Below are positions 23,579 through 35,136 of a DNA stretch of 64,000 nucleotides, piece after piece (position 1 is the first letter of the stretch; the number at the start of each line of letters is the position of its first letter). Source of the DNA: Isoetes taiwanensis. Taxonomy: Eukaryota; Streptophyta; Lycopodiopsida; Isoetales; Isoetaceae. The notes under the pieces were generated by a model. It ran no database searches, was not told where the DNA came from, and saw only the letters and a program-made list of their open reading frames with translations. A program made the position numbers and the translations under genes. The stretch covers positions 3,079,799-3,143,798 of the forward strand of contig JAJEKV010000040.1 in NCBI GenBank assembly GCA_021234155.1. The letters are read 5' to 3'.

Positions 23579-26437
23579 TGGTCCTTTTTGTAGCGTAATA
23601 CTTGTTAATATATGATAATCTTGGTCAAATATATATGTATTTTTACTAAGAATTTGTCTTCTTCCTAATGGCTCTATAAATATATTTCTAAATGTGTTTG
23701 AAGGTCACTCAAGTATGCCGGAAGGAAGGATTCAATTTGGCTTCACAGCTTTTAGGATGTTTGTAAATGATTTGTGTTAATGAATGTGTAAAACATTTTT
23801 ACTATCAAGATACAAATCTAATGTTGATAACATTGATGCAATGATCATTTGGAGCTCATTACTTGTTAATACATTTTCTTACTTGTTGATACATTTCATA
23901 TCTCATAGCTTATTACTTGTTAATTTTATTTCCGTGAATATATTTCTTCCGGGTCGCCTATATATTCTCGCTTCAATATCTACTAATGTAACTGCTCATA
24001 ATCTATTATGTCAGACTTAGTCAAGTTTGTATTCCCTTTCACAAAAAAAATGCTCAACATTTACCTGCTCAAAAAAAAATGTTCACAAAACACTTTACTC
24101 AAGAAATTGGGCATCCCGTTACAACAAATTTGACTTCCATTGACCAAAATTTGACTTTGATTCAAATGCTTACATCTCCAATACAATTTAGCTAACTTTA
24201 ATGAAGTTTTTGAATATAGATCCATGCTATAAACTTTATTTTAGATTGCACAAAAATTTCTGCAATTACGTAATAGTTTTAGATGAGAGATTGAATTAAA
24301 TTCTAGCAACTTTTTCCACAAATGGGAAAGCTTCACACATTGATAGTTTATAATGTCAAGAATGAAGGAATCTAAATTGCCAATTGAATAAAAAAATCCA
24401 ATTACATTTCTACCATTCCTATTCTGGAAGATAACATGTCTTATCAATCCTTCTTCATATCTTCAGTCTCATAGTAGTTAATTTCTGGCAAGTCTACTTC
24501 TATGGGCAAAGATTCCATTTTTAAATCCTCCATTATGCAAAAATTCCATAGAACATATGTGGCATGAATGATCTTGGCTGCCCTGTCAACATGAATAGGC
24601 AAACCCTTGAGGATCCTAAATTTCCCTTTCACTATCCCAAAACCATTTTCCACGCATAATCTGCCTTTGCAAATCCTCTTGTTAAACCTGCCAAAAGACC
24701 TTGTACTATCCGAAATACCTTCATTAGGAGCCTTCTCTTGATATGTTGAATCATCTAAAAGCATTGGTGGAATGTTTACTGTAACATTTGCATCAAGGAT
24801 CTCACCTCTGCTATTAATTTTCTTGCCATTCATGTGGACAATAGGATGCTGCAGAATCTATTTTGCTGCAAGCCTCTTGTACAATAAACTTTTCTTTAAC
24901 TGGTATGAATCATTTACAGATCCCGTCCTACTAACACAAACATTGATAAACATTCTAGAATGTATTACTACACCTTGCATGAGGCAGGAATGACTCTTAT
25001 GTCTACTGTAGTAGTCATCTCCTTTGTCTTTCTTGCATGGCTTCCTGTATAAAAAAAAATATGAGAACCATCAATAGCACCAAAAATGTTAGGCAAGCCT
25101 GTGGCATCTTGAAACTCCTTCATAATATCTAGCGATGAGAACAATCAATAGCCTGTTAAAGTAATAAATTTCTTGTAGAGCATGGTCTTAGAAGCAAGAA
25201 CTAATGTCACTTTCTTTGTTTATTTCTGGACAGTTGCTTTTTCAATATAAAACCTTTGGCCAACATGTAAAGGCATCTCACCATGAGCAAGGAAATAAAG
25301 AACCATAGCAACGGCTTTCCAGGGTCTATAGAAGGTCTGACTTTCTGGCCTGGCCTAGATAGATATGGTACAATGAGATCTATCAGTTTCTCAAAGGAAC
25401 CCCTCTTCATTCTGTAAAACTGATGCCACATATCATCTTCGAATGGTGGTAGGCAATTCCATGCATGATTGCCAATGTTATCCCATTGAGTAGTTTGTTT
25501 TGATAAACCCACTCTTCTTGGTGATCTTCTTAGCCGAGATGCTACACCCGTAAGTAAGATTGAAGATGCACATTGAAAACTAATATTTTCTTCAAATGGC
25601 TCTTCCTCCGTCCGACTATTGCCATGGGACCTTCCAAATCAGTTCTTGTATCAAATCCAAGCGAGAACTTCGCATTGCTAAATCGAGCAAAATGGCCCTT
25701 ATAAGCATTGCAATCGTTATCTAAAATGACCGATCCATTTGTCAAAATGTCGAAATACCGCCTTTGATGTTTTGATAGGGCAAGGACGTGTTTAACCGAT
25801 TTCTTATGGAATCCAAATCGAAACGTAGATACCGTAACCTTAAAACTTGTTGCTAAGAAGCTTGGCCGAAGAACTCAAAATATCCCATATCCGATTTTCA
25901 AAGAATGCTTCAAGAAGTTCAACTTTGCCATGGCATGTTTTACAATATTGAAAGTAAAGGTATCTAACACCTTATATGTGTCTATACTTTTGAAAATAAT
26001 AGAATATCAATATGAACATTCCTCCAATTAATGCATAAATATCACATGCAAAAAAGAAAGAAAGAAAGAAAGATTATATTAACGTCTATGAAAGACCCGC
26101 TTGGGTCAATGAGACCGCTTATACAACAATCATGTGTAGCTAGGCGATTTGCAACATCCTACGATGTTACATAAAAAATGAAAAGAAGAAAAGCTAAACA
26201 ATGAAATCATGAAACTTTTGTCTTCTTGGCCACTGGCTTGAAAAGAATGGAACACTATATACGCAGAGATATACCTCTGTTGTCTGCTGGAGCTAAGGAT
26301 CTAAATCCATGTTGATACAGAGTCTGCAAACACTCTAAATGCAGTAAACATGTCTACAAAAAACACCATATACAACCCTTTAGATTTCTGATGAGATCAT
26401 TGTTATATTCATATGGATCTGACCTGTTTTGTGGAAG
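23579..26437. repeat. Long direct duplication, copy B
   Basis: This is the mate of 1-3180, in the same orientation. It lacks the MITE found in copy A and keeps the single target site ATGAGAAC at 25061-25068. Just right of it, near 25133-25155, a short segment repeating gatgagaacaatcaatagc replaces different sequence in copy A, which may be a local rearrangement or assembly error. Confidence 0.92.
24444..25512 (-). pseudogene. PIF/Harbinger (HARBI1-like) transposase remnant, copy B
   Basis: This is the better-preserved copy. On the minus strand, 25512-25207 gives the N-terminal MWHQFYRMKRGSFEKLIDLI...PYLSRP region. After a frame slip near 25320 the yFLAHGE and (V/F)YIEKATVQ words follow in another frame. 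GLPNIFGAIDGSHI (first catalytic Asp) lies near 25095-25055, and a TGSVND motif (second Asp) near 24920. The frame 24833-24444 (129 codons) contains LLDDSTY, RSFGRFNKRICKGRLCVENGFG and KGKFRILKGLP, then VLWNFC. Frame changes and a stop between the parts mean it is not active as it stands. Together the parts span most of a DDE_Tnp_4 domain. Confidence 0.85.
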
Positions 26438-27723
26438 ATGGACTTAAGAGATTAAATCAGGAGGTTTCACATCCAGCAAAATACACACAACAATGTCTGA
26501 ACAACTTCTTAAAGCAAAGTCAAAAAGATGAAGGCCATATGAAACATTTATCTAAAGCTCATTGTAGCTGCAACAGACAAAAAATGATTCATTGTGCAAC
26601 AGATATGTGCAGGACTATTTTGAGGTTGAGACTCATGATATTGCAGTGTTTAATAACTGAAAATACAATATCAGAAGTAGAAAAACTTACCCTAACAAAG
26701 CTGCTAGGCATTTTATTTTTCATCATTCTATGTTGCAGCGACGGATTCTTTCCTATGCAAGTTTCGCCTGCCATAACTAGGCGCCAATGCGACTTCCATC
26801 CACCATACGCAGGCACCGATGCTACTGTGATAGTAACCAAAATCCGAATTGCTGCATGCAATATTCCTGCTTGGCCAGAATCAAATGTCCAGCTGCAAAA
26901 GCTTTGAAAAACGAATATATGGAGCTCCAAATTGAAGCTTTTGTGTTCCGACCTTGGCATCATCCCTATAGACCGAGAAAGGAAAAGCAGACGGATTGGT
27001 AGCAGAGAAAGCTGAACGGCCCCATAATTCCACTTGCTCTTACTATGATAAATGAAGCGTTAAGTTGGTTGAGGGAGGCTAAAAACCAAGATATTGTCGG
27101 AAAACTAAAAGGCAAGCTTTTCCGATCTCAAAATTTCGTTTATTGGCAGAAAAATGGCATGTTATCGATGTTATCGGCGGCTGAAAAAAAAAGACACACC
27201 CCACGAAAACATTTTAACTAAGTAGATAGACATTAGGGAGAGGCCTCCCTTTCTATGACCATCGTTGTAAATGTCGAACGTGGGTATGTTATAGCCAGCC
27301 TTAAATGGCAAAAAATCTGCGAAGTCCACAAAATCGCCATGTTTTTTTTTTGACGCCGCTATAACATGTCAAAGACCCAAATGTACTATGGATATACCCG
27401 TGGGTTAAACATGATGGTAATATGTACAGCGCTCCTATGAAAGGTGGTTTTACGGTCAGGATGAACGATTCGTCTAATGTTGGATTAGCCAATGGATCTT
27501 ACCCGGTATCCCATTACGCCTATTTATATGTTCGGATAGTGACACTGAAAGTTTGGGGCTTCCTTGCGGAACTTCTTTAGGGTTTCAATCCGACCTGAGT
27601 ATTTCCTGTGTAAGCAGATCCAGGTACTTCATCTCTGTTCTTTGATTGCTTGCGCTCTCTGCAGTTCAAATTCAGTTCAATCATAGTCTTAATTGAGGGT
27701 AGAGGTAAAAAAGGAAAAGAATA
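26438..27723. other. No gene recognised; dispersed repeat and PLAC8 5' flank
   Basis: A plus-strand frame of 164 codons at 26413-26907 begins inside the duplication and has no recognisable family. A segment near 27090-27230 is the mate of the repeat at 6640-6800. The last few hundred bases are the probable promoter and 5' UTR of the PLAC8 gene; no TATA box could be set with confidence. Confidence 0.4.
27090..27230. repeat. Dispersed repeat, copy 2
   Basis: It shares words in the same order with 6640-6800, including aaaatttcgttt, aaaatggcatgtta, gacacacc and aaaacatttta. Confidence 0.6.
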
Positions 27724-28407
27724 ATGGGTGCCGGACCATCTTATCAGCGGGAAGACTGTCATGGTTACCATTGCCAAAGGCCCTGTGATCCCTGTCAAGC
27801 TCCTTTAGCACAGAACCATGGCAATACTTCTGATATGGCTCCTTTCCCAGATCCTTCGGCAAACCAACAACCAGGATTTCCTCCAGGTAACCCCTCTGTC
27901 TTCCAAGGTAATTATCAGCCCTATGTCATTCCTGGGCAGCAGCCTCCCCAACAGCCATTTGTTTTGCCAGAGCCCGCATATGGCTATCCAATATTAGGGC
28001 ACCAGGAAGGCCATGGAAGATGGCATACTGGATTATGTGATTGTGCTGAAGATGTTCCATCTTGTTGTTTGGGGTGCTTTTGCCCTTTGCATTGCTTTTT
28101 GGGGAAAATGGAGTTTCTGGATGATGGAGAGACCTCTGGAGCTGCAGCAGCACTTATTTGGTATTTGTTGCAGCAGGTTTCTTATTGTGCATGTGTCTAT
28201 TCATGTTTTTATAGAAGAAAGCTTAGGAGGAGGTTCAATTTGCCAGAATCACCCTGTCCCGACTGTTGTGTGCATTATCTCTGCTGGCCCTGTGCTATAT
28301 GCCAAGAAGCTCGCGAGATTAAGTATCAGCAGGCTCATTGGTCAGGGCAGTATTCTGCAATTGCACCACCTCCACCTCAAGTATTTGAGGGCCGGAGATG
28401 GGATTAA
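27724..28407 (+). CDS. PLAC8 / cell number regulator-like protein, 227 aa, intronless
   Basis: Residues 1-95 are a Pro/Gln/Gly-rich leader with an early Cys-rich stretch. Residues 100-199 form a PLAC8 domain: WHTGLCDCAEDVPSCCLGCFCP, then a G-K-M-E-F-LDDGET segment, a hydrophobic stretch (about 140-162) and the closing CWPCAICQEAREIK, which corresponds to the family's C-ALCQEYREL motif. Plant PLAC8 proteins (PCR/CNR) are small membrane proteins linked to cadmium or zinc efflux, calcium influx and control of organ size. The first Cys motif is less regular than the usual CPC. The start is the first ATG, after a stop-containing leader. The gene reads without a break and converges on the glutaredoxin gene. 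Confidence 0.85.
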   Translation: MGAGPSYQREDCHGYHCQRPCDPCQAPLAQNHGNTSDMAPFPDPSANQQPGFPPGNPSVFQGNYQPYVIPGQQPPQQPFVLPEPAYGYPILGHQEGHGRWHTGLCDCAEDVPSCCLGCFCPLHCFLGKMEFLDDGETSGAAAALIWYLLQQVSYCACVYSCFYRRKLRRRFNLPESPCPDCCVHYLCWPCAICQEAREIKYQQAHWSGQYSAIAPPPPQVFEGRRWD

Positions 28408-28950
28408 GTTTCTGGAGGCAAGACAAATCATGCTATTGAAATAATTTTTATTTACGAATGCTACATGAGTGCCAATTCTGGAGTTAAAACTGAAAAAGAA
28501 ATATCTTTGTTGTCAAAGACTATTGTATAGAAATATATATTTGTTTATAGATCATTGAGTATTACGTGTTCATTTTTCCATGCCAAATGGACTGTAAAAT
28601 TGGCTGCAGTCACAAAATGGCACATAGCTAGGAAGGGTCTTTAACTTAAGGAACATTGCAGCAGTTTCTATCAGGTCATTTGGCTAAGGTCACGATGCTT
28701 AAACCCAAGTTAAAGCAATGTTATCCCGTGCACAAGAAATTACATCACACAAAAAGACCATTCCCATTAAGACCTTAAACATAAGAGACGATATCTGATT
28801 TGAACAAAATGTTTGCTTTTTAAAGATTGTCTGACATGTTTTACCAATTTAACACCTTAAAAGTAAAATGAAATAACAGACTCCCTCTTCTTCAAAACTA
28901 TGCAGATATTTCAGACAGCCTAGTTTTGGTGTTGAGCTTTTTGAATCATG
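28408..28950. other. Intergenic space between convergent genes
   Basis: This holds the 3' flanks of the PLAC8 gene (+) and the glutaredoxin gene (-). It is AT-rich, and I saw no further gene or repeat. Confidence 0.5.
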
Positions 28951-30355
28951 TTATTCTGACAATGTTGACTTCAATTCCCCATTCTTCTGAAGTTCTAGAA
29001 CAATATCACAGCCACCCAAAAGCTCTCCGTTGTGGTACAACTGTGGAAATGTTAGCCAGTTTGAATACGATTTAAGCCCTTGCCTTACTTCTTCATCACT
29101 TAAAATATCAAAACTACCAAATTCAGCACCAATCTCTTTAAGTGCTGTTACCACCTTAGAGCTGAATCCATAACGTGGCTGGTCTGGACTACCTTTCATA
29201 AACAACATTGTTCTGGATGAGTTGATAAGCTTCTTCAACCGGTCTTCAATTCCATCCTTCTGGCAAACCCCTTTCTCAGAAAACAATTCCCTCAGTTCCC
29301 CACTCTTATGCATTTCCAAACAATGTCACACCCACCAACGAGTTCTCCCTTGCAATATAGATGGGGAAAGGTTGGCCAGTTTGAGTAGGTCTTTAATCCC
29401 TGCCTTACTTCCTCGTCATCAAGTATGTTGAACGTAGCAAAATCAACACCCTCTTCTTTCAGCACAGTCACAACTTTCCGACTAAATCCACATTGAGGTT
29501 CTTCTTTCGTGCCTTTCATGAACAGAATTACGGAGCTCGAATTCACAAGCTTTTCAAGTCGATTTTTGAGATTCTCATTAAGCGCAGGTGCAATTGCAGA
29601 ATTGCAACCAGAGACTCCATTTGTTTGGGCCAACTTTGCAATAGCTTCTAGCACTGATGGGGCTCCACTCATGCCTAAACTAGCTGGAGCTGCTGGACCA
29701 ACTAATGATGGAGATCCAGCTAACTTTGCTACCAAGCTCAGCAGGGTTCACACCCTCCAGTTTATCAACTAATTTCCCGTCCTGTCAAAATGCAACTTCA
29801 AGAACTCAAAAGCAACACAAAGAATCGCTTGCCAACAAACGTAGGACTAAAAATTATCATACTGCTAACAATTTTTGAATTTTAAAGATCCTTGATCTTT
29901 CCTGTCACTGTTCCTATCTTATGCAAATTTCCATCAAGAGTAGTTTTTCAAGTCCTCAATTATCGTGATCAAAGATATAGAACCCTAATTGACAAAGAAA
30001 GCACAATTATGATTACCTTTAAGAACACGAAGAAGGGCACAACAGATACTCCATACTCCTCAGAAATCTCGGGCAGTTCCTCAGCTTCAACCTGAAAGAA
30101 ACATCCAGCCTTAGTAAGTCCAAAAACATAACGTGTAACTAAAAGTAAAACACGAATAAAACAAGGGGAAAAAAAATCAACCCTAAAGAATTGAGCTTGT
30201 GGTGTATCTGTAGAAAGCTGAGCAAAGACAGCATCCATTTGCTCAGAAGCAGCGCACCAAGGAGCCCAAAAGTGAAGAACTACGGGATTGGCCTCGGATT
30301 TAGCAGCATCCAATTCTGCCTTCTTTGTTATATCCTTGACGCTTCCTTTGGCCAT
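28951..30355 (-). CDS. GRXS17/PICOT-type thioredoxin-glutaredoxin protein, three exons, two frameshifts
   Basis: Exons on the minus strand are 30355-30182, 30091-30017 and 29781-28951; the first two splice in frame with AG acceptors and GT donors. The first 83 residues are a thioredoxin-like domain with FWAPWCAAS (WCAAS at 33-37) and VVPFFVF. Two monothiol glutaredoxin domains follow. The first has [16 protein letters not shown] with the canonical CGFS, plus WPTFPHLY and GGCDIV. The second has [14 protein letters not shown], so Tyr replaces the catalytic, cluster-binding Cys. Family members bind Fe-S clusters and act in cytosolic cluster trafficking and redox control. Angiosperm GRXS17 has three Grx domains; this has two. 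Frame breaks: one extra base near 29728 and one missing base near 29310. With correction, length is about 360 residues. A LINE tail lies about 50 bp upstream of the ATG. It could be a dying gene or contain sequence errors. Confidence 0.82.
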
Positions 30356-30405
30356 TTCTAGAGATGCTGGGTTGGGAAGATATGGCTATGCCGGAACGGA
30401 TTTGA

Positions 30406-30700
30406 GGAGAAAGAAAGAAAGATTATATTAACGTCGAGTGATGTATAGTGTTAGCAGGCTTAATACAAGACAACCAGGTTGCCGTTTACGAGGAACAAAT
30501 TCTCTTAGGGTATAGGCTAGGGTATGGTTGCCTCCCCATACCCTTAGTTATCTTGGACTCCTCTTACCACATCGAGGCCAAATTCAATGCCGATGGCTTC
30601 AATTGTTGCCCAAAATCTACTACTCTCAATCCCTCCGAACAAGATGAAAGAACATCGAATTGCATTGAATTAGAGCAAACTTTTTTGTGAAGAATTGACC
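30406..30700 (-). mobile_element. LINE-type 3' end with (GAAA)n tail
   Basis: gaaagaaagaaagattatattaacg at 30409-30433 repeats the junction seen at 2791 and 26050. Read on the minus strand it is an element 3' end. The body to the right, toward 30700, has no clear coding content. It abuts the 5' side of the glutaredoxin gene. Confidence 0.45.
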
Positions 30701-31039
30701 AATTTTGTTCACCAATCTAAAACTTGTAATAAATAAAATGCAAAGACAGGACTATAACCTCAACAGACAAAATGATCCAACTGAGCATAACCACCTGTCT
30801 ATGCATAGGAATGAAACGGAAGGTAAAGTTTTCAAATCAGTACTTTCTTCTCTTGATCAAGAGAGAATAATTATAAGCCATAACAATTTAATTCTGCGTC
30901 CACTGAAAAAGAACCTCATTCACAGTGTCCATGCCCTTAAAGATATACAATCTCCTTCTCTTCTAGATCGAACCTAAAAGCCAACTATATGCAAGATGAA
31001 AAGCTCATTTCCACAATAATGTCATACAGTAGGGTAAAT

Positions 31040-32760
31040 AACAAGCAAAATTTATAAGCTAAATAGAGAGGTGCCAAATAGGGTTAACAACCAAGACCAT
31101 GTTAGGCGAACCCACTCACACAAGAAGAAGCAATGCTCAATACTCTCAACCCTTTGCCTACATAAAGAATAAAGCTCTAGAATCCAATTATCAATTTTAT
31201 GGATCAGCCTATTGACTCTAAGACATTTATGAACTAATTGCCACTACAAAAGAGCCACTTTGGGATGGAGCAACTTATCCCACTTCATGTCCAAACACTT
31301 TTTCAATGTGGCTGAGAGACCTGAAGATGTCATCTATTAAATGAAGGCAAGATTTTAGAGTGCAAAAGCAATTTATAAACAGAAGAAACAAAGCGCCTTG
31401 GCTTGATGCCTTGACGACAACACCATACAACTACTTCAATCTCATGACCGTAATCATGTGGCAAACCATGCATTTACAAGTCCAAACCGCTTCTATGCCA
31501 TCTTTACAACAAGAATCTTCCCATGAGAGGAGATGATCACACTCATACCAAGCTGCAATAGTGCTTATACCAGCTGCTATCCATTTTAATTGCGTTTTTA
31601 GATGAACAATAATACTCAAAGGCACATTCTCTGGAGTGTCCTACCGAGGAATCCACGAGCATGGAGTAGACAAATGAAGACACGCACCAGCATTGATATG
31701 AAAAAGGGATCTGGTAATATCTCAAGCAGCAAGCAACCTCTTTAGAAGCGGGAAGCATTAGGATAAGGATGTAGATGATAAAGCAAATACCAAGGAAGGC
31801 GCGGGTTTAATAATAGCCTTATGAAATAGAAGACAATATTGAATTGATCAGACAAGAACCTCAAACTAGGAAAATCATCCCATCGGCAAGAATCCTCCAA
31901 TATGGAGGTGAAAACTAGCATTCCAAGGCCACCACCCCCTCAAAAGTTTAATGCATTTCTCTCACCAACCTTGACCACAACTTCTTCCCTCATCTCCACC
32001 CCAAAGGAAGTTCTTGACAATACATCTAATTTCCTCCATTTTACACTGAGGAGCTAGTAGAGCAGATGCCATGTAGACATGAGTATTACTAAGAATACAT
32101 CTAGCTACAGAGGTCCTTCCGGACATGGATAGTATAGTTGTATTCCACCAAAATAAGTGCTTCCACAATCCTTTAATAATTTCATCCCAAGCATCCAAGG
32201 CGTAGACGAAATTCCAACAGGGGATGCCAAGTAATTTTGTGGTCTTGCCATGTAGAAGCACCTCAAATAGATAATCCAAAATATGAGGATAGATAGGACT
32301 GCCCAATGTCCATAAAGCAGTACACTTTTGTCTATCCACAAGAATCTATGATGCTAAGGAGAATGTGTCTAACAATACTTAGCAATATGAAAATTTGCAG
32401 CCTCAACAAATAAACGAAAAGTATCGGCCGCATGCTGATTACATATCTCTTGAGAACCATCATTGGCAGACCTTGAATAATGCCACCCCGGGTAGCCATA
32501 GAGAAGAGCTGGAATAGCACTTCTGCCACAATTGTGAAGAGCAAAGATGCTAAGGGATAACCTTGCCGAATTCCTCTACCGTAGGCTTTTCTTGAAAAGT
32601 ATAGTAGACCTTGCTGATGTATGCAGCTTCATAATGTTTCTTGTAAATGACTCTCCAAATCCAAGGGTAAAAAAAAACTTCTCCAAGAATCCCCAATCAA
32701 TACTACCATATGCTTTACCAAAATCAGTGCTCTGTGCAACGCACCATTAACATCAGTTAA
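31040..32760 (-). mobile_element. Decayed L1-type LINE (RT C-terminal half and zf-RVT)
   Basis: On the minus strand, from high to low coordinates, fragments include a KAYGSIDWGFLEKF-like RT block (about 32720), FSMATRGGIIQGLP (32500), TKLLGIP, LSMSGRTSVARCILSN and NFLWGGDEG (32340-31962), and the SIEHCFFLCE zf-RVT words near 31100-31140. These match the order in L1-type plant LINEs. Many frameshifts are present. The ends were not defined. Confidence 0.7.
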
Positions 32761-33682
32761 AATCAAAACAAAAAAGTTGTGAAATTTTCCAACCCAATTC
32801 CAATCCTTATCATATTTAGCCCCTTTCAGAACTTTATGGGCAGTGGATGTGTCCTAAAAAGAGATAATAGTTTAGTTTTGATCCAAATCAAGTTTGGACT
32901 TTTCCCCTCTATGGCCAATAATTTGTATGTTTCCAAATTATCCAAAGAAGTAAGAGTTCTGCAAGTGTTAACAAGTCTTGAGCCGCCATTCAAAAATGCT
33001 AAGATGTCATTTGGAACCCCCAAATTTAATTTGGAGTTCCAAGTCCAAATCTCTTCAATCTTGGAGCACAAAAATACATGATTTGAGGTTTTCATCATGC
33101 CACACTCCAAGGGGTATTGATTGGAGACTCCTGATCATATTTGGCTCTTAGCATTTGTTGATGAAGGATGAGCTATCTAAACAAGGTTATCTTGGAGGCA
33201 CCATAATTTCTCCACCCTTTATCACATATTTTAGCCAATATTTCTTCTTCACAATCCAAAGGTCACAAGCACGAAATGGTTTCTGGTCTAATAGAGCAGC
33301 ATAAATATCCTTAACCTCACAACTTTCTTTTTTTTTTTGAGTCCAACGGTTTGAAAGAGAGGCTAACTCTTGATGAGTGGAGACCATACCCAATACTTTT
33401 AGGAAAAGTATTTTGTCCAAAGCTGAACCTTTATTTCTGTATTCAATCTCCTGCAAGGTTAACGATCTATTATCATCTTCACTTCTTAAATCCCCAAAAG
33501 TTTAATACTTGTCTGATGCCATTGCATATATTTTTGTGAATGATGTAGAGCAAGATAACCTATAAAAAAGAAGCTTATTTCCTTACATTTGGCATCAATT
33601 ATTGGAGGTCAGAAGCAAAGGGCAGCTTGATTCCATGCTAACTTTTTTTTTTTTTTGGATAGGAGAAGTATTAGAGCAAAGG
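32761..33682 (-). other. Probable transposon debris, unassigned
   Basis: Minus-strand frames at 32826-33110 and 33187-33456 have coding-like composition (for example WIVKKKYWLKYVIKGGE) and may belong to the LINE at 31.0-32.8 kb or to another element, but they do not match the expected segment upstream of the RT. An oligo-T tract at 33648-33658 may be a poly(A) tail of another minus-strand element cut by the LTR element at 33683. Confidence 0.35.
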
Positions 33683-35136
33683 TGTGACGGGCCTGGCCAG
33701 TTAATCTCTCGGTAACTGGAGATCCCATCAATCTCGACCATTGGATCTACTTAAGCTTAAAAACTTAAGAAATTAACACATGCATGCTTAGGTAAAGAAT
33801 TTAATCGTTGTATATACTCTAAGGTCCCAAAAATATACTTGCCATTGCTTAGCAATAACCCCGCACAACAATGAATGTTCTTAATAATTATAGCTTCAAG
33901 CCAATATATAATGATAATAGTAAACAAGTTATTTAACTGGCAATCCACACTTCTACTCTCGCCTTCCCGGCTTGACTACTTTCTAGAGCATCTCGCACCT
34001 CCTCACTACACCATCAACCACTGGGTTAGTCACATGGACTAAGTGGTAATCGGGGATCTAGGATGTCTAGCATCAACAATACAAAGCATTAATTTAGAAC
34101 AACAACCTAGCCTCACCGTAGCCTCGCCCCTGCAATCCAAGTTACTAGTCCAACAAGCATACCCACAATACATAATTGTACCATGAATATCCATTATAAG
34201 CATGACCATTGCAACTTAATTCCAATATTCGAGACCACATATATAATAACCAAGCAATCATAGCATCAACATTGCAACCAATATTCCTCCTGGTCCGAAA
34301 GCAAGGTCAACTCCTACTCCGATCGCCCGCTGACATAGAGGCGGGGTAACCACGTGTGTACACACCCATCCACGCTGCGTCCAGCATTGGAGGACCACTT
34401 AACTGTGCATGACGTTGTACCATACGATATCAGCGCCCGATGTTCAAATAATAACATTGACATTCTTACTATGCAAAAACTGCGAGTCTAGACCATCGCA
34501 CCTAGACTCCGGCCCCAGAGGTCTATATCAAAGAGTTATACCCCTATATAATTCAGGAATTCTATAATACACATTCCATGCAACTAAAAACCCAACCATA
34601 ATTCATACAAGATTCACATATGCAATCCTACAATAAATCTCCATATACAATCATGCATGCCTGTCTATGTCCATGCCCTAACAACTCAATTCTAAATCCA
34701 TGCTAAGTTCCAGAAGCAATCCTACTACATCAACATAATTTTACTACACTAGAAAAACCCCAGGTGTAAGGCTTGATCCCCACCTGGAATCCCGCTTGCT
34801 TCCTCTGCACTCCAACACGCCTCCTGTGAGTATTACTCACACCCCTCGCTCCTTCAAAGAATCCGGGCCGTAATCTATCGCCTTCCAAAATGTTCCACCA
34901 TCACAAAAAAGACTTCTTTCCCATGGAAAAATCCTTCCCAAGAAATCAAGAATAATATTGTTGCGCTTATATAACCTAGCAATGCCCTTGCATGCATGCA
35001 TGCACACACTGCATGCATGGACACATTGCATGCATGTATTCCTAGCACATAATCATTTATTTTACCATTGAAAATGCACTCTTATATAATGGCAACGCTA
35101 TTTACATCTTAATGTTGGTGCTAGGTTGCTAGGTCC
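33683..35136 (-). repeat. 3' LTR (shorter copy, 1454 bp)
   Basis: It begins tgtgacgggcctggcc on the plus strand. Its first ~55 bases match the outer head at 37319 and the sequence beyond matches the inner head at 37601, so a 282-bp stretch present in the other LTR is absent. It contains GCATGC-rich stretches near 34990-35035. Confidence 0.85.

Noticed and set aside
24772-24993. Plus-strand frame of 73 codons, identical in both duplication copies (also 1200-1421)
   Set aside because: It is the antisense of the Harbinger transposase; its conservation only reflects the recent duplication.
28013-28444. Second plus-strand frame of 143 codons overlapping the PLAC8 gene
   Set aside because: Out-of-frame shadow of the PLAC8 coding sequence, which has clear domain motifs in its own frame.
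32826-33110. Minus-strand frame with a SNHVFLCSKIEEIWTW segment as a host gene
   Set aside because: Lies between LINE pieces and resembles the words around zf-RVT domains, so it is probably transposon debris; not firm enough to assign.
34990-35035. GCATGC runs in the LTR as a regulatory site (RY-type)
   Set aside because: Present in both LTR copies and similar to simple-sequence drift; no evidence of function from sequence alone.
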